52,141 nucleotides of DNA from Chloroflexota bacterium (GTDB lineage Bacteria > Chloroflexota > Chloroflexia > JAMDCE01). The DNA lies in contig JAMDCE010000134.1 in NCBI GenBank assembly GCA_023489135.1, positions 1 to 52,141 of the forward strand, in the 5' to 3' direction. Below are positions 41,594 through 50,050 of the stretch, one piece after another; the stretch's first letter is position 1, and the number at the start of each line of letters is the position of its first letter. The notes below the pieces were generated by a model. It ran no database searches. It saw nothing but the letters and a program-made list of their open reading frames with translations, and was not told the DNA's origin. Made by a program: the position numbers and the translations under genes.

Positions 41594-42814
41594 ATGTATT
41601 CGGAAGAAGCGTCCTGTAGGTTAGCCGTTAGCGAATCCTGTCGTAGGCTAACTGGGTGGCTGACCCGCAACGGTTGGGATAGCTACGATTCCTTTGATGG
41701 AGCTAACAGCCCTCTGGCACATTTACTGGTCCGTTTGGACGTCCTCGCCGTGCGCATTCTCATTCAGGCGGTCAAGGCCAGTCCTGTGAACTTGAGACCC
41801 CTGCTAGGCGTGCGCAAGGCGGTGAGCGCCAAATCGGTAGGTTTGCTGGCCGCGGGTTATGCCAGGCTGTATCATGCCACGCAGCTCCCTTTGTACGAGC
41901 AGGAGTGTCACCGTGCTATTGGTTGGCTGCTGGAAAACCGCTTGTCAGGTTATTCGGGCGCTTGCTGGGGCTATCCTTTTGATGTCTACAGCCGTAGCAC
42001 TGTTTACCTAGCCGGCACCCCTACGGTAGTGGCGACCTCTTTCATCGCTCAGGCGTTTGTTGCCGCGTATGAGCAGTTTGGCGACGATGTTTTTCTTTCG
42101 ACGGCCCGTAGCGCTTGCGACTATGTGCTGAAGGACCTGCCGGCTATTGTAGATGCTCACGGAATTTGCATTCCTTATCATGCCGCCATTTCGATCCCGG
42201 TGCATAACGCTAATCTGTTAGGCGTGGCTCTGCTCAGCCGTGTCTATCGGCACACTCAGGAGAAGATACTGCTGGACTACGCTCAGCGGGCCATTCGCTA
42301 TACCCTGAGTTTTCAAAGGCCTGATGGGGCGTGGTCCTATGGCGAACACGAAGGACTCCGATGGGTGGACAGTTTCCACACCGGCTTTATTCTCGATTCG
42401 ATACACCACTATGTTGAAAATACCGGTGACGATTGGCCGCTTGCCGCGCTTAATCGAGGGGTCGAATACTACGAGGGCCACTTTTTTCTTCAGAACGGCG
42501 CTCCAAAGTACACTGATCGTAGCCTTTACCCAATAGATGTTCGTTGTGCTTCTCAAGCCATCCAAACTCTTAGCTTATTGTCCGATCGGTTTCCCCAAGG
42601 CAAAGGCCTTGCCTGCAAAGTTGCTCACTGGGCTATCACCCATTTGCAGGATCCAAAGGGCTATTTCTACTACCAGATCAACAGGCTCTTCGTGAACAAA
42701 ACTCCCTACATCCGTTGGAGCCAGGGCCCAATGCTTTGCGGATTGGCCACTCTATTGGATGTTGGAAGCGCAGCCAACGGGTCGAAACTAAGCCATAAGG
42801 TGAGTGTCATATGA
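41594..42814 (+). CDS. Alpha/alpha-toroid protein, VpsJ-like
   Basis: A 406-residue protein rich in helical hairpins with aromatic and Asp/Glu pairs: AAGYARLYHATQLPLYEQE, GYSGACWGYPFDVYS, TPTVVATSFIAQAFVAAYE and RPDGAWSYGEHEGLRWVDSFHTGF. This resembles six-hairpin (alpha/alpha) toroid proteins annotated VpsJ or, loosely, glycosidase-like, in polysaccharide clusters. No catalytic residue set is proven. There is no signal peptide, so it acts in the cytosol if it is an enzyme. It starts 39 nt after the glycosyltransferase and ends overlapping the B12-radical SAM gene by ATGA. Confidence 0.65.
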   Translation: MYSEEASCRLAVSESCRRLTGWLTRNGWDSYDSFDGANSPLAHLLVRLDVLAVRILIQAVKASPVNLRPLLGVRKAVSAKSVGLLAAGYARLYHATQLPLYEQECHRAIGWLLENRLSGYSGACWGYPFDVYSRSTVYLAGTPTVVATSFIAQAFVAAYEQFGDDVFLSTARSACDYVLKDLPAIVDAHGICIPYHAAISIPVHNANLLGVALLSRVYRHTQEKILLDYAQRAIRYTLSFQRPDGAWSYGEHEGLRWVDSFHTGFILDSIHHYVENTGDDWPLAALNRGVEYYEGHFFLQNGAPKYTDRSLYPIDVRCASQAIQTLSLLSDRFPQGKGLACKVAHWAITHLQDPKGYFYYQINRLFVNKTPYIRWSQGPMLCGLATLLDVGSAANGSKLSHKVSVI

Positions 42815-44268
42815 GCGATGTGGTGTTGGTTTTTCCACCGTATACGTGGGAAATGAAGCAGCCGCCTATCGGGTTGGCATATATTGCAGCGGTTCTGGAA
42901 AGGGCAGGGTACTCGGTCGCCATCTGTGATATGAACCCACTCAAACTCAAGGCGGAAGATATTGCCGATGTACTTAAGAGACACGCCCCCAGAGTGATCG
43001 GGCTGTCTTCAATGACCCCACAGATCCCGATTGTCCACCGAATCGCGCTGGCAGTTAAGGCTCTCGACCCGTCGGTTTCGATAGTCGTGGGTGGCCCGCA
43101 CGTTTCGGCCATCCCGGAGGAAACACTCAACGATTGCCCATCCATCGACTTCGTCGCCGTTGGCGAGGGGGAAATAACGATGACGGAGCTGGTCGGTGCG
43201 CTGCTGGATGGTGCCTCAACATTCGGCCATATCAATGGCCTCGCGTATCGTGAAAACGGGGTGGTGAAGGTCAATCCACCCAGAACAGATTCTGTGGATG
43301 TCAATTCTCTTCCGTATCCAGCCTGGCATTTGCTGCCGATGGATCGATACTCTGCGCCCGGATACGGCGGCAAGATCGACGAGCGGACGCACGTGATGCT
43401 CGCATCACGTGGTTGTCCGTACCATTGTGTGTTTTGTGATTCTCACAGCGTATTTGGTCGTGTCTTCCGTTACCGCGATCCAAAGAGCATCGTCGAGGAA
43501 ATGGAGTATTTGCACCAGACGTATGCTATTACCCAATTCGATTTCGCCGACGACATGCTCACAGTCAACCGCAAGTGGCTCACTGACCTGTGCGAGATGA
43601 TGATGGAACGTCGGATTCCCGAGAAGATGAGATGGATGGCTAATGCGCGTGTCAATACGGTTGATCGTTATCTGCTCAAGCTTCTAAGAGATGCCGGGTG
43701 CGTTCGCGTGGACTACGGAGTGGAATCGGGTGATCCAAAGGTCTTGAAGGCAGTAAAGAAAAACATCACTATCGATCAGGCCGTTCAGGCCCACCAATGG
43801 ACGAGAGAGGTCGGCCTTAAAGTGGGGACATTCCTGATGGTGGGGAATCTCGAAGAAGATCGTGAAAGCGCAGAAAAGACAGTGGAGTTGGCCCGCGAAA
43901 TCAGGAGTAACTTCCCTAGTGTAAGCATAGCGACCCCTTTTCCTGGTTCTGAACTGTACGAAATCGCCAAGGCCAAGGGTTGGCTGATGAGCACCGATTG
44001 GTCCAGATATGGCACCAGTCCCAGGCTTCAGCCTAGGGATTATCGGCCTTTGATGAGAACGGAGTTCATGTCTCCGGAAGATATCCTGGAAGCCTATTAC
44101 TACGTGATTTCTCGTTTGTTCAGAATCAACCTCCAATCAAGGTATGGCGAGAGGTTCTTGCTGAACCCCAATTTTTATAGAGACAAGCGCATTTTCAGCT
44201 ATAAGGGTGTCGATGATGCCTTTCATCGATTGGACCTGGCTGTCAGGATGCTGAGAAGCTTAGTATGA
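42811..44268 (+). CDS. B12-binding radical SAM enzyme
   Basis: 485 residues: an N-terminal cobalamin-binding Rossmann domain (residues 1-140, with IGLSSMTPQIPIVHR and VVGGPHVSAIPEETL) and a radical SAM domain with SRGCPYHCVFCDSHS (Cys202, Cys206, Cys209). It continues with FDFADDMLTVN and VDYGVESGDPKVLKAVKK. The classical DxHxxG cobalamin loop is not obvious, as in many members of this family. Possible roles are methylation, ring rearrangement or C-C bond formation on a sugar, lipid or oligosaccharide. ATGA overlaps at both ends tie it to the VpsJ-like gene and a 36-codon ORF. Confidence 0.85.
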   Translation: MSDVVLVFPPYTWEMKQPPIGLAYIAAVLERAGYSVAICDMNPLKLKAEDIADVLKRHAPRVIGLSSMTPQIPIVHRIALAVKALDPSVSIVVGGPHVSAIPEETLNDCPSIDFVAVGEGEITMTELVGALLDGASTFGHINGLAYRENGVVKVNPPRTDSVDVNSLPYPAWHLLPMDRYSAPGYGGKIDERTHVMLASRGCPYHCVFCDSHSVFGRVFRYRDPKSIVEEMEYLHQTYAITQFDFADDMLTVNRKWLTDLCEMMMERRIPEKMRWMANARVNTVDRYLLKLLRDAGCVRVDYGVESGDPKVLKAVKKNITIDQAVQAHQWTREVGLKVGTFLMVGNLEEDRESAEKTVELAREIRSNFPSVSIATPFPGSELYEIAKAKGWLMSTDWSRYGTSPRLQPRDYRPLMRTEFMSPEDILEAYYYVISRLFRINLQSRYGERFLLNPNFYRDKRIFSYKGVDDAFHRLDLAVRMLRSLV

Positions 44269-44375
44269 ATATAGGGTTCGGTTCCTGTAGTCAGGCCATT
44301 GCGGAATCCTTGGCGACCGAGGACAGTTCGCTGCTGCGGTTCGTTGTCGATGCGATCCTTGAGGCTGTGTTATGA
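44265..44375 (+). CDS. 36-residue coupled ORF, unknown
   Basis: A 36-codon frame whose ATG overlaps the upstream stop and whose TGA overlaps the wecB start, with the ATGA pattern at both ends. The product ends FVVDAILEAVL, an amphipathic helix. It could be a true small protein, a leader for translational coupling, or the scar left when a larger gene was deleted. No family is recognised. Confidence 0.45.
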   Translation: MNIGFGSCSQAIAESLATEDSSLLRFVVDAILEAVL

Positions 44376-45529
44376 GCGACCGGATCCGGGTGATGATCCT
44401 TTTGGGCACTCGACCGGAGGCGATAAAGCTCGCTCCGGTAATCCGCAGGCTGGCCGATACTGCCTGGGTCGCCCCGACTGTAGCCGTGACGGGGCAGCAT
44501 CGTGAGATGCTCGACCAGGCGCTGGAAGTATTTCAAATCCAGCCTGACCTCGATCTCAACTTGATGCAAAAGACTCAGACGCTGGCAGAGATAACCGCCC
44601 GGACCCTGGAAGGGTTGACAACCGTGGTTCGCCAGGTCCGGCCCGATTTGCTCTTGGTGCAAGGCGATACGACTAGCGCCTTCGCCGGTGCCTTGGCCGC
44701 TTTTTACGAACAGGTCTGTGTTGGGCACGTCGAGGCCGGGTTGCGGAGCTGCGCCCGTTACGACCCGTTTCCGGAAGAACTGAACCGTCGGTTGATCACC
44801 GGGCTGGCCGAGCTGCATTTTGCTCCAACCGAATTAGCAGCACGCAATTTGCGTCGCGAAGGAGTGCCTGACGAACGAATCATCGTGACTGGTAACACTG
44901 TGGTCGACGCGCTCCTGATAGTGAATCGTAGTCCCCAACTCGCGTACGTCCCGGTCATTCCTGGCGTCGAGACCGGCGGCCGTACGATCCTGGTTACGCT
45001 CCACCGTCGCGAGAATTGGGGTACGCTAATGGCTGGAATGTGCCGGAGTCTGCGTCAGGTACTTGATCTCTATTCAGACGTTCAGTTAGTTTTTCCAATG
45101 CATCGTAATCCGATGGTCCGGTCGGCGGTGTTTGCGGGGCTCGGCGATCATCCGCGAGCTCATCTGATCGAACCCCTCGACTATCTCGGGTTTGTAAGAG
45201 CAATGAGTCTGTGTCACTTTATCGTTACGGATTCTGGCGGTGTACAGGAGGAGGCCCCGGTCCTGGGCAAGCCGGTTCTAGTGCTGCGAGATACAACCGA
45301 GCGGCCAGAAGCTATCGAAGCCGGGACCGCACGCCTGGTCGGGGCTGCCCCAGAAAAAGTATTGGACGCAGTGGTAGAATTGCTGGATAACCAAGCTGTC
45401 CATCTTGCGATGTCGCAGGCGACCAGCCCTTTCGGGGATGGACATGCTTCGGAGCGGATTGTCGAGGCGATCGGTGCCTGGGGAGTTAAGACTGGACGGC
45501 TGAGCCCATCGACGGCGGTGGTAGAATGA
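44372..45529 (+). CDS. wecB: UDP-N-acetylglucosamine 2-epimerase family (WecB/WbpI-like)
   Basis: Converts a UDP-GlcNAc-type sugar to the manno epimer. The 385-residue protein shows LGTRPEAIKLAPVIRRL, VTGQHREMLDQ, VQGDTTSAFAGALAAFY, GHVEAGLRS and PEELNRRLI, all WecB/MnaA hallmarks, and DSGGVQEEAPVLGKPVLVLRDTTERPEA in the second domain. It matches the length of WecB. In the diacetamido-uronate pathway the equivalent enzyme (WbpI) acts last, on UDP-GlcNAc(3NAc)A, and is close to WecB. The two cannot be told apart by eye. Confidence 0.9.
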   Translation: MSDRIRVMILLGTRPEAIKLAPVIRRLADTAWVAPTVAVTGQHREMLDQALEVFQIQPDLDLNLMQKTQTLAEITARTLEGLTTVVRQVRPDLLLVQGDTTSAFAGALAAFYEQVCVGHVEAGLRSCARYDPFPEELNRRLITGLAELHFAPTELAARNLRREGVPDERIIVTGNTVVDALLIVNRSPQLAYVPVIPGVETGGRTILVTLHRRENWGTLMAGMCRSLRQVLDLYSDVQLVFPMHRNPMVRSAVFAGLGDHPRAHLIEPLDYLGFVRAMSLCHFIVTDSGGVQEEAPVLGKPVLVLRDTTERPEAIEAGTARLVGAAPEKVLDAVVELLDNQAVHLAMSQATSPFGDGHASERIVEAIGAWGVKTGRLSPSTAVVE

Positions 45530-45545
45530 AAAAAGGTCGGATTCG

Positions 45546-46562
45546 ATGAAGGTATGGATTGACCTGGCCAATAGCCCGCAAGTTCTTTTCTTTAGACCGA
45601 TCATCGTCGAATTGCAGCGCCGTGGACATAATGTGACTATCACCAGCCGAGATTTCGCCCAAACGGCGCAACTGGCCGATCGTCTTAGCATGGCACATAC
45701 CCCTATAGGGAGTCACGGTGGAAAGAAGCTATCCAAAATTGGCTATAGTATCCTGGGAAGAGCCTGGAAACTGGTCCGCTTTGCCAGACCACACCAGTTC
45801 GACTTAGCTATCAGCCACAACTCTTATGCTCAAGCGCTAGCCGCGTTTGTACTCCGCATTCCTTTTGTCACCACGATGGACTACGAACATCAGCCGGCAA
45901 ATCATCTTTGCTTTCGCCTGGCTGTTGAAGTTATTGTGCCTGAGTTTTTCCCTCAGTGGGCGTTGCACAAATATGGGGCGAAGCCCGACAAGACGGTCTT
46001 TTACCCTGGGCTCAAAGAGCAAGTCTACCTGACCGGTTTCTCCCCGCAGGCGGACTACCTCGATTCGCTTGGCGTGCCGACCGACCGGATCGTAGTTGTG
46101 ATGCGCCCCCCGGGTTCCTGGGGTCTATATCATGGCTTTGAGAACCCGCTCTTCGAGCGGGTGTTGGAACACGTGGCGGTAAACCCGCAGGTATTCGTGG
46201 TGTTTTTACCTCGCATCCCTTCGCAAGCCAACATCATTGGCCAACGAGAGTACCGCAATTGCTGGGTTCCGCCGCTGGCCATAGATGGGCCTAACCTACT
46301 CCACAACGCCGATCTGGTCATCAGCGGCGGCGGAACCATGAATCGCGAGGCGGCCGTACTCGGAACCCCTACGTACTCCGTCTTCAAAGGGAAGCTGGCA
46401 GCGGTTGACAGCTATTTGATCGAGTGTGGACGAATGAAGCATATTTCGGATGACTCCGATATCTCCGTCATCGATCTAGCCAAGAAGCAACATCAATGCC
46501 AGTTGACCGATGGACATCTGGTAAGCGAAATCACCGATGCCATGGTAGGTGCCGGACGATAG
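45546..46562 (+). CDS. DUF354-family GT-B-like protein
   Basis: A 338-residue protein of the DUF354 family. VWIDLANSPQVLFFRPIIVELQRRGHNVT at the N terminus and GPNLLHNADLVISGGGTMNREAAVLGTPTYSVF late in the sequence are the family's signature blocks. These are GT-B folds related to UDP-GlcNAc 2-epimerases and glycosyltransferases and recur in glycan clusters next to nonulosonate or ManNAc genes. Activity is unproven. It follows wecB by 16 nt and precedes the wbpE-like gene after a 106-nt gap with no gene. Confidence 0.82.
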   Translation: MKVWIDLANSPQVLFFRPIIVELQRRGHNVTITSRDFAQTAQLADRLSMAHTPIGSHGGKKLSKIGYSILGRAWKLVRFARPHQFDLAISHNSYAQALAAFVLRIPFVTTMDYEHQPANHLCFRLAVEVIVPEFFPQWALHKYGAKPDKTVFYPGLKEQVYLTGFSPQADYLDSLGVPTDRIVVVMRPPGSWGLYHGFENPLFERVLEHVAVNPQVFVVFLPRIPSQANIIGQREYRNCWVPPLAIDGPNLLHNADLVISGGGTMNREAAVLGTPTYSVFKGKLAAVDSYLIECGRMKHISDDSDISVIDLAKKQHQCQLTDGHLVSEITDAMVGAGR

Positions 46563-46668
46563 TCAGTCTTGCTGGAAGCTCAGAGGGAATAATCAAACAG
46601 GTCGCCGATTTGACCTGTCGTTACGGTCTCGTCGAGCACCCCTATTCATTGGACATGGAGGATTTGCG

Positions 46669-47778
46669 GTGACTATCAAGTTCGTCGACCTCAAGGCGCA
46701 GCTGCATTCGATAAAAGACGAAATCGACGCGGCTATGAACGAGGTGATGAGTAACTGCTCGTTTGTGGGCGGTAAGGCGATCAAGACATTCGAAGAGGAG
46801 TTCGCGGCCTATTGCGGCGTGAAGCACGTGTTGGGTGTGGGCAATGGTACTGACGCCCTGCAACTGGCTTTGCTCGGCTGCGGCGTCGGCCCCGGCCAGG
46901 AAGTAATCACGGCCACCCATACCTTCACCGCTACCGCCGAGGCCATAGTCAATGTCGGGGCGCGTCCGGTGTTTGTCGACGTGGACCAAACCTACAACAT
47001 CGACGTGAATCAGGTCCAGGACAAGATAACCTCTCGCACGAGAGCGATCATTCCCGTTCATCTTTACGGCCAGCCCGCCGACATGGCTCCGTTGATGTCG
47101 TTGGCCGATAAGCACGGCCTGAAAGTCATCGAGGATGCCGCCCAGGCGCACGGCGCCCGCTACCAGGGCCGCCGCGCCGGCTCGCTGGGCCACGTGGCCT
47201 GCTTCAGCTTCTACCCCGGCAAGAATCTGGGCGCCTATGGTGATGCCGGCGCGGTCGCTACCGGCGATCCCGAGATAGCGCGACGAGTTGACGTGCTGCG
47301 CGATCACGGCCGCGCCGGCAAGTACGTACACGAGGTGGTCGGCTTCAACAGCCGGCTCGATTCCCTGCAGGCGGCGGTTCTCAGGGTCAAGCTCTCTCAT
47401 CTCGACGATTGGAACGAGCGCCGCCGAAGTCGCGCCGCGCTCTACAACGATCTCCTGGCCGGCGTCCCCGGCGTGGTCACGCCCTTTGTGGCTCCCAACG
47501 TGGAGCACGTGTACCATCTGTACGTCATTCAGGTTCCCGAGCGCGATCGGGTGCAGGCGGCGTTGAAGCAAGCGGGCATCGAGACGGGCATCCACTATCC
47601 CATTCCCCTGCACGAACAGCCCGCCTATTCGAACCTGAAACACATGCCAGACGATTTCCCCGTGAGTCATGCTATTGCTCCGCAAATCCTCTCCCTGCCC
47701 ATGTTCGCGGAGCTCACGGACGAACAGATCCACTATGTGGTCGATGCCGTGAAGGAGGCTTTGGCGGTTGTCTGTTGA
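46669..47778 (+). CDS. wbpE: DegT-family aminotransferase, WbpE/WlbC-like
   Basis: A 369-residue sugar aminotransferase: GVGNGTDALQLALLGCG (PLP phosphate), DAAQAHGARYQGRRAGS with the ring-binding Asp, and FSFYPGKNLGAYGDAGAV with the Schiff-base Lys. GTG 46669 follows GGAGG at 46657-46661; a longer in-frame start at 46549 would overlap the DUF354 gene. WbpE aminates the 3-keto intermediate of the UDP-2,3-diacetamido-uronic acid pathway. The next two genes are WbpB- and WbpD-like, which supports this assignment. It overlaps the oxidoreductase by 11 nt. Confidence 0.87.
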   Translation: MTIKFVDLKAQLHSIKDEIDAAMNEVMSNCSFVGGKAIKTFEEEFAAYCGVKHVLGVGNGTDALQLALLGCGVGPGQEVITATHTFTATAEAIVNVGARPVFVDVDQTYNIDVNQVQDKITSRTRAIIPVHLYGQPADMAPLMSLADKHGLKVIEDAAQAHGARYQGRRAGSLGHVACFSFYPGKNLGAYGDAGAVATGDPEIARRVDVLRDHGRAGKYVHEVVGFNSRLDSLQAAVLRVKLSHLDDWNERRRSRAALYNDLLAGVPGVVTPFVAPNVEHVYHLYVIQVPERDRVQAALKQAGIETGIHYPIPLHEQPAYSNLKHMPDDFPVSHAIAPQILSLPMFAELTDEQIHYVVDAVKEALAVVC

Positions 47779-48847
47779 GAAGGAGAGCGCTCTCTTAGCA
47801 CAAACAAGCCCGCGCGATGGGCAGCCGACGAAGGCGGCCATCGCGGTGGTCGGTGCCGGATACTGGGGACCCAACCTGATCCGAAACTTCGCGACCCTTC
47901 CGACTTGCAGACTGGCCAAAGTCTGCGAATTGAACCGAGAGCGGCTTGTCTCCATAGCGGAGCAGTACCGGGTCGACACTACCAGCAGCTTGCAGGATCT
48001 TCTTGCAGATCCATCGTTAGATGCCGTAGCCATAGCCACGCCCGCCGAGAGCCATCGCCAGGTGGCAGAGGCCTGCCTGCGCGCGGGCAAGCACGTCTAC
48101 GTTGAAAAGCCGTTGGCCGCCAGCAGCCAGGATGCCGAATCTATGGTGCGCACGGCCGAGCAAATGGACCGCATTCTGATGGTCGGCCATCTATTCCTAT
48201 ACGACCCAGCCGTGGCCAAATTGATCGACCTAGTGCACGACGGAGCGATTGGCAGTGTGCGCTACGCGCATGGCATTCGCACCAGTATGAGTGGCACCGC
48301 CCGGCTTGACACCAATATTGTATGGGATGCCTTGATCCACGACGCCTATATCCTCCCTGAATTGTTCGGCCGTCCCCCGGAACGTGTCCAGGCAGTGGGG
48401 AAAGGCTATCTTAGCCCAGGGCTGGAGGACGTGGCATTTGTCACCTTTGACTTTGGTGGCGGCGCCATGGCAAACGTTTATGTCAGTTGGTACGCCCTGG
48501 AAAAAGCCCGCAAGATGGCTGTGATAGGTAGCAAAGCAATTCTGGCCTACGACGATCTGGGCCAGTCACGGCTCACGCTTTACGACCGGCGTTATGAGAA
48601 GGGCGATGAAAAGGATCCTCGGGGACGGCACCGCTGGCGATGGAGAGACGAAGGCGGCCGGCCGGTAGACATGGAGAATGCCGAGCCACTGAGGACCGAG
48701 TGCGGGCACTTCATCGACTGCGTCGCCCAGGGAAAGGCGCCACGGACAGGGGGACAAGCGGGATTGGAAGCGGTCCGCATCCTGGAGGCATGCCAGCGTT
48801 CGCTGGAGATGGATAGCGCCTGGGTGGAGGTCAGCGGGAGTGGCTGA
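47768..48847 (+). CDS. wbpB: Gfo/Idh/MocA oxidoreductase, WbpB/WlbA-like
   Basis: A 359-residue oxidoreductase. [16 protein letters not shown] is the NAD loop, [10 protein letters not shown] carries the conserved Lys, and [18 protein letters not shown] and [18 protein letters not shown] follow. In the uronic-acid pathway it oxidises C3 of UDP-GlcNAcA and is paired with WbpE, which aminates it. The starting TTG 47768 overlaps the aminotransferase. The C terminus ends in a WVEV strand and overlaps the acetyltransferase gene by 8 nt, so the trio is translated together. Confidence 0.87.
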   Translation: MSVEKESALLAQTSPRDGQPTKAAIAVVGAGYWGPNLIRNFATLPTCRLAKVCELNRERLVSIAEQYRVDTTSSLQDLLADPSLDAVAIATPAESHRQVAEACLRAGKHVYVEKPLAASSQDAESMVRTAEQMDRILMVGHLFLYDPAVAKLIDLVHDGAIGSVRYAHGIRTSMSGTARLDTNIVWDALIHDAYILPELFGRPPERVQAVGKGYLSPGLEDVAFVTFDFGGGAMANVYVSWYALEKARKMAVIGSKAILAYDDLGQSRLTLYDRRYEKGDEKDPRGRHRWRWRDEGGRPVDMENAEPLRTECGHFIDCVAQGKAPRTGGQAGLEAVRILEACQRSLEMDSAWVEVSGSG

Positions 48848-49325
48848 GGGGGGTTACTCGCAGAGAATCGCTTCCGACGTGAAGATCGGGCAGGGGGTCA
48901 AGATCTACGATTTCGTCAACCTCTACGGCTGCCAAATCGGCGATGGGTCGCAAATCGGTCCTTTTGTAGAGATACAGCGCGGCGTGACTGTCGGACGGCG
49001 AGTCAAGGTGCAGAGCCACAGCTTCGTTTGCGAGGGGGTGGCCATCGAAGACGAGGTATTCATTGGACACGGGGTTATGTTCACCAACGACAAGTACCCT
49101 GTCTCGGTTCTAGCCCCCGGAACGGCTTCGCCAGAACGGGAACGTGCCCTGGTCTGCCGACGAGCATCCATCGGCAGCAACGCTACCATTCTTGGCAATC
49201 TGACGATAGGGGAAGGAGCAATTGTCGGCGCGGGCAGTGTCGTCACCAGAGACGTGCCTCCTCGTGCTATTGTCGCAGGCAACCCGGCTCGGATCATCCG
49301 ATTTCTCGACGAGGGGAAAGAGTAG
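48840..49325 (+). CDS. wbpD: Hexapeptide-repeat N-acetyltransferase, WbpD/WlbB-like
   Basis: A 161-residue left-handed beta-helix protein: [18 protein letters not shown] and [20 protein letters not shown] are hexapeptide repeats, then [12 protein letters not shown], and the trimer-closing [21 protein letters not shown]. It adds the 3-N-acetyl group after WbpE, giving UDP-2,3-diacetamido-2,3-dideoxy-glucuronate. Length fits WbpD/WlbB. It overlaps the upstream oxidoreductase by 8 nt and is followed after 12 nt by the initiating transferase, placing both in one operon. Confidence 0.88.
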   Translation: MAEGGYSQRIASDVKIGQGVKIYDFVNLYGCQIGDGSQIGPFVEIQRGVTVGRRVKVQSHSFVCEGVAIEDEVFIGHGVMFTNDKYPVSVLAPGTASPERERALVCRRASIGSNATILGNLTIGEGAIVGAGSVVTRDVPPRAIVAGNPARIIRFLDEGKE

Positions 49326-49337
49326 GAGAGGCGCCCG

Positions 49338-50045
49338 GTGGAACAAATCGCGAATCATGGCTCGCTAGCGGGAACTTCAGAATGCCCAGTAGCTGACAAC
49401 ATTGTCTACGAGATAGCAAAACGGGTTCTGGACATTCTCGTAGCCGCAGCAGGGCTGATCCTGTTTTCACCCCTCTTGGCCGCAATCGCCATCGCCATTA
49501 GAGTCACGTCGGCCGGACCCATCCTATATGTGACGGATACCGTTGGGAGGGATGGGAAAATCTTCCGCATTTACAAGTTTAGAACAATGGTCGTGAGCGA
49601 TGAATCGACCCACAAAGAGTACCTGGCCCGGTTTGTTCAGGGCAACGAGCCTTACACCGTGGTGCGCCTGGATGATGGTAGCGAGCAGAAGATCTACAAG
49701 ATCGTCAACGATTCTCGTGTGACCTCGATTGGCAAGTTCTTGCGCACGAGTGGATTGGACGAAGCACCGCAGCTCATCAACGTGCTGAAGGGCGAGATGA
49801 GCGTGGTGGGTCCTCGTCCCCCACGGCCGGCCGAGTACGAACACTACGATGATTGGCACAGGGAACGACTCACGGTGATGCCGGGGATTACCGGGCTGTA
49901 CCAAATCACTGCTCGCAGTGTAGTACCTTTCGAAGATATGGTGCGCATCGATCTGGAATACATCCGAAAACGGTCCTTCTGGCTGGACCTGAAGATTATG
50001 ATCCTGACAGCAAAAGTGATGATTCTCCACAAAGGAGGCTACTAG
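49338..50045 (+). CDS. Initiating sugar-phosphate transferase (bacterial sugar transferase family)
   Basis: A 235-residue monotopic membrane enzyme that moves a sugar-1-phosphate onto undecaprenyl phosphate and so starts the repeat unit. A hydrophobic helix occurs near residues 30-55 (VLDILVAAAGLILFSPLLAA). The hallmark motifs are FRIYKFRTM, RTSGLDEAPQLINVLKGEMS and VVGPRPPRPAEY, then GITGLYQITAR. It is a PglC/WcaJ catalytic-core type without the large N-terminal domain of WbaP-like enzymes. About 65 residues between FRTM and the DE motif form a slightly larger insert than usual. Confidence 0.9.
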   Translation: MEQIANHGSLAGTSECPVADNIVYEIAKRVLDILVAAAGLILFSPLLAAIAIAIRVTSAGPILYVTDTVGRDGKIFRIYKFRTMVVSDESTHKEYLARFVQGNEPYTVVRLDDGSEQKIYKIVNDSRVTSIGKFLRTSGLDEAPQLINVLKGEMSVVGPRPPRPAEYEHYDDWHRERLTVMPGITGLYQITARSVVPFEDMVRIDLEYIRKRSFWLDLKIMILTAKVMILHKGGY

Positions 50046-50050
50046 ATATC

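Noticed and set aside
46642..48090. Long open frame on the - strand (482 codons)
   Set aside because: It lies wholly antisense to the WbpE- and WbpB-like genes, has no family-like motif and follows the codon shadow of GC-rich genes.
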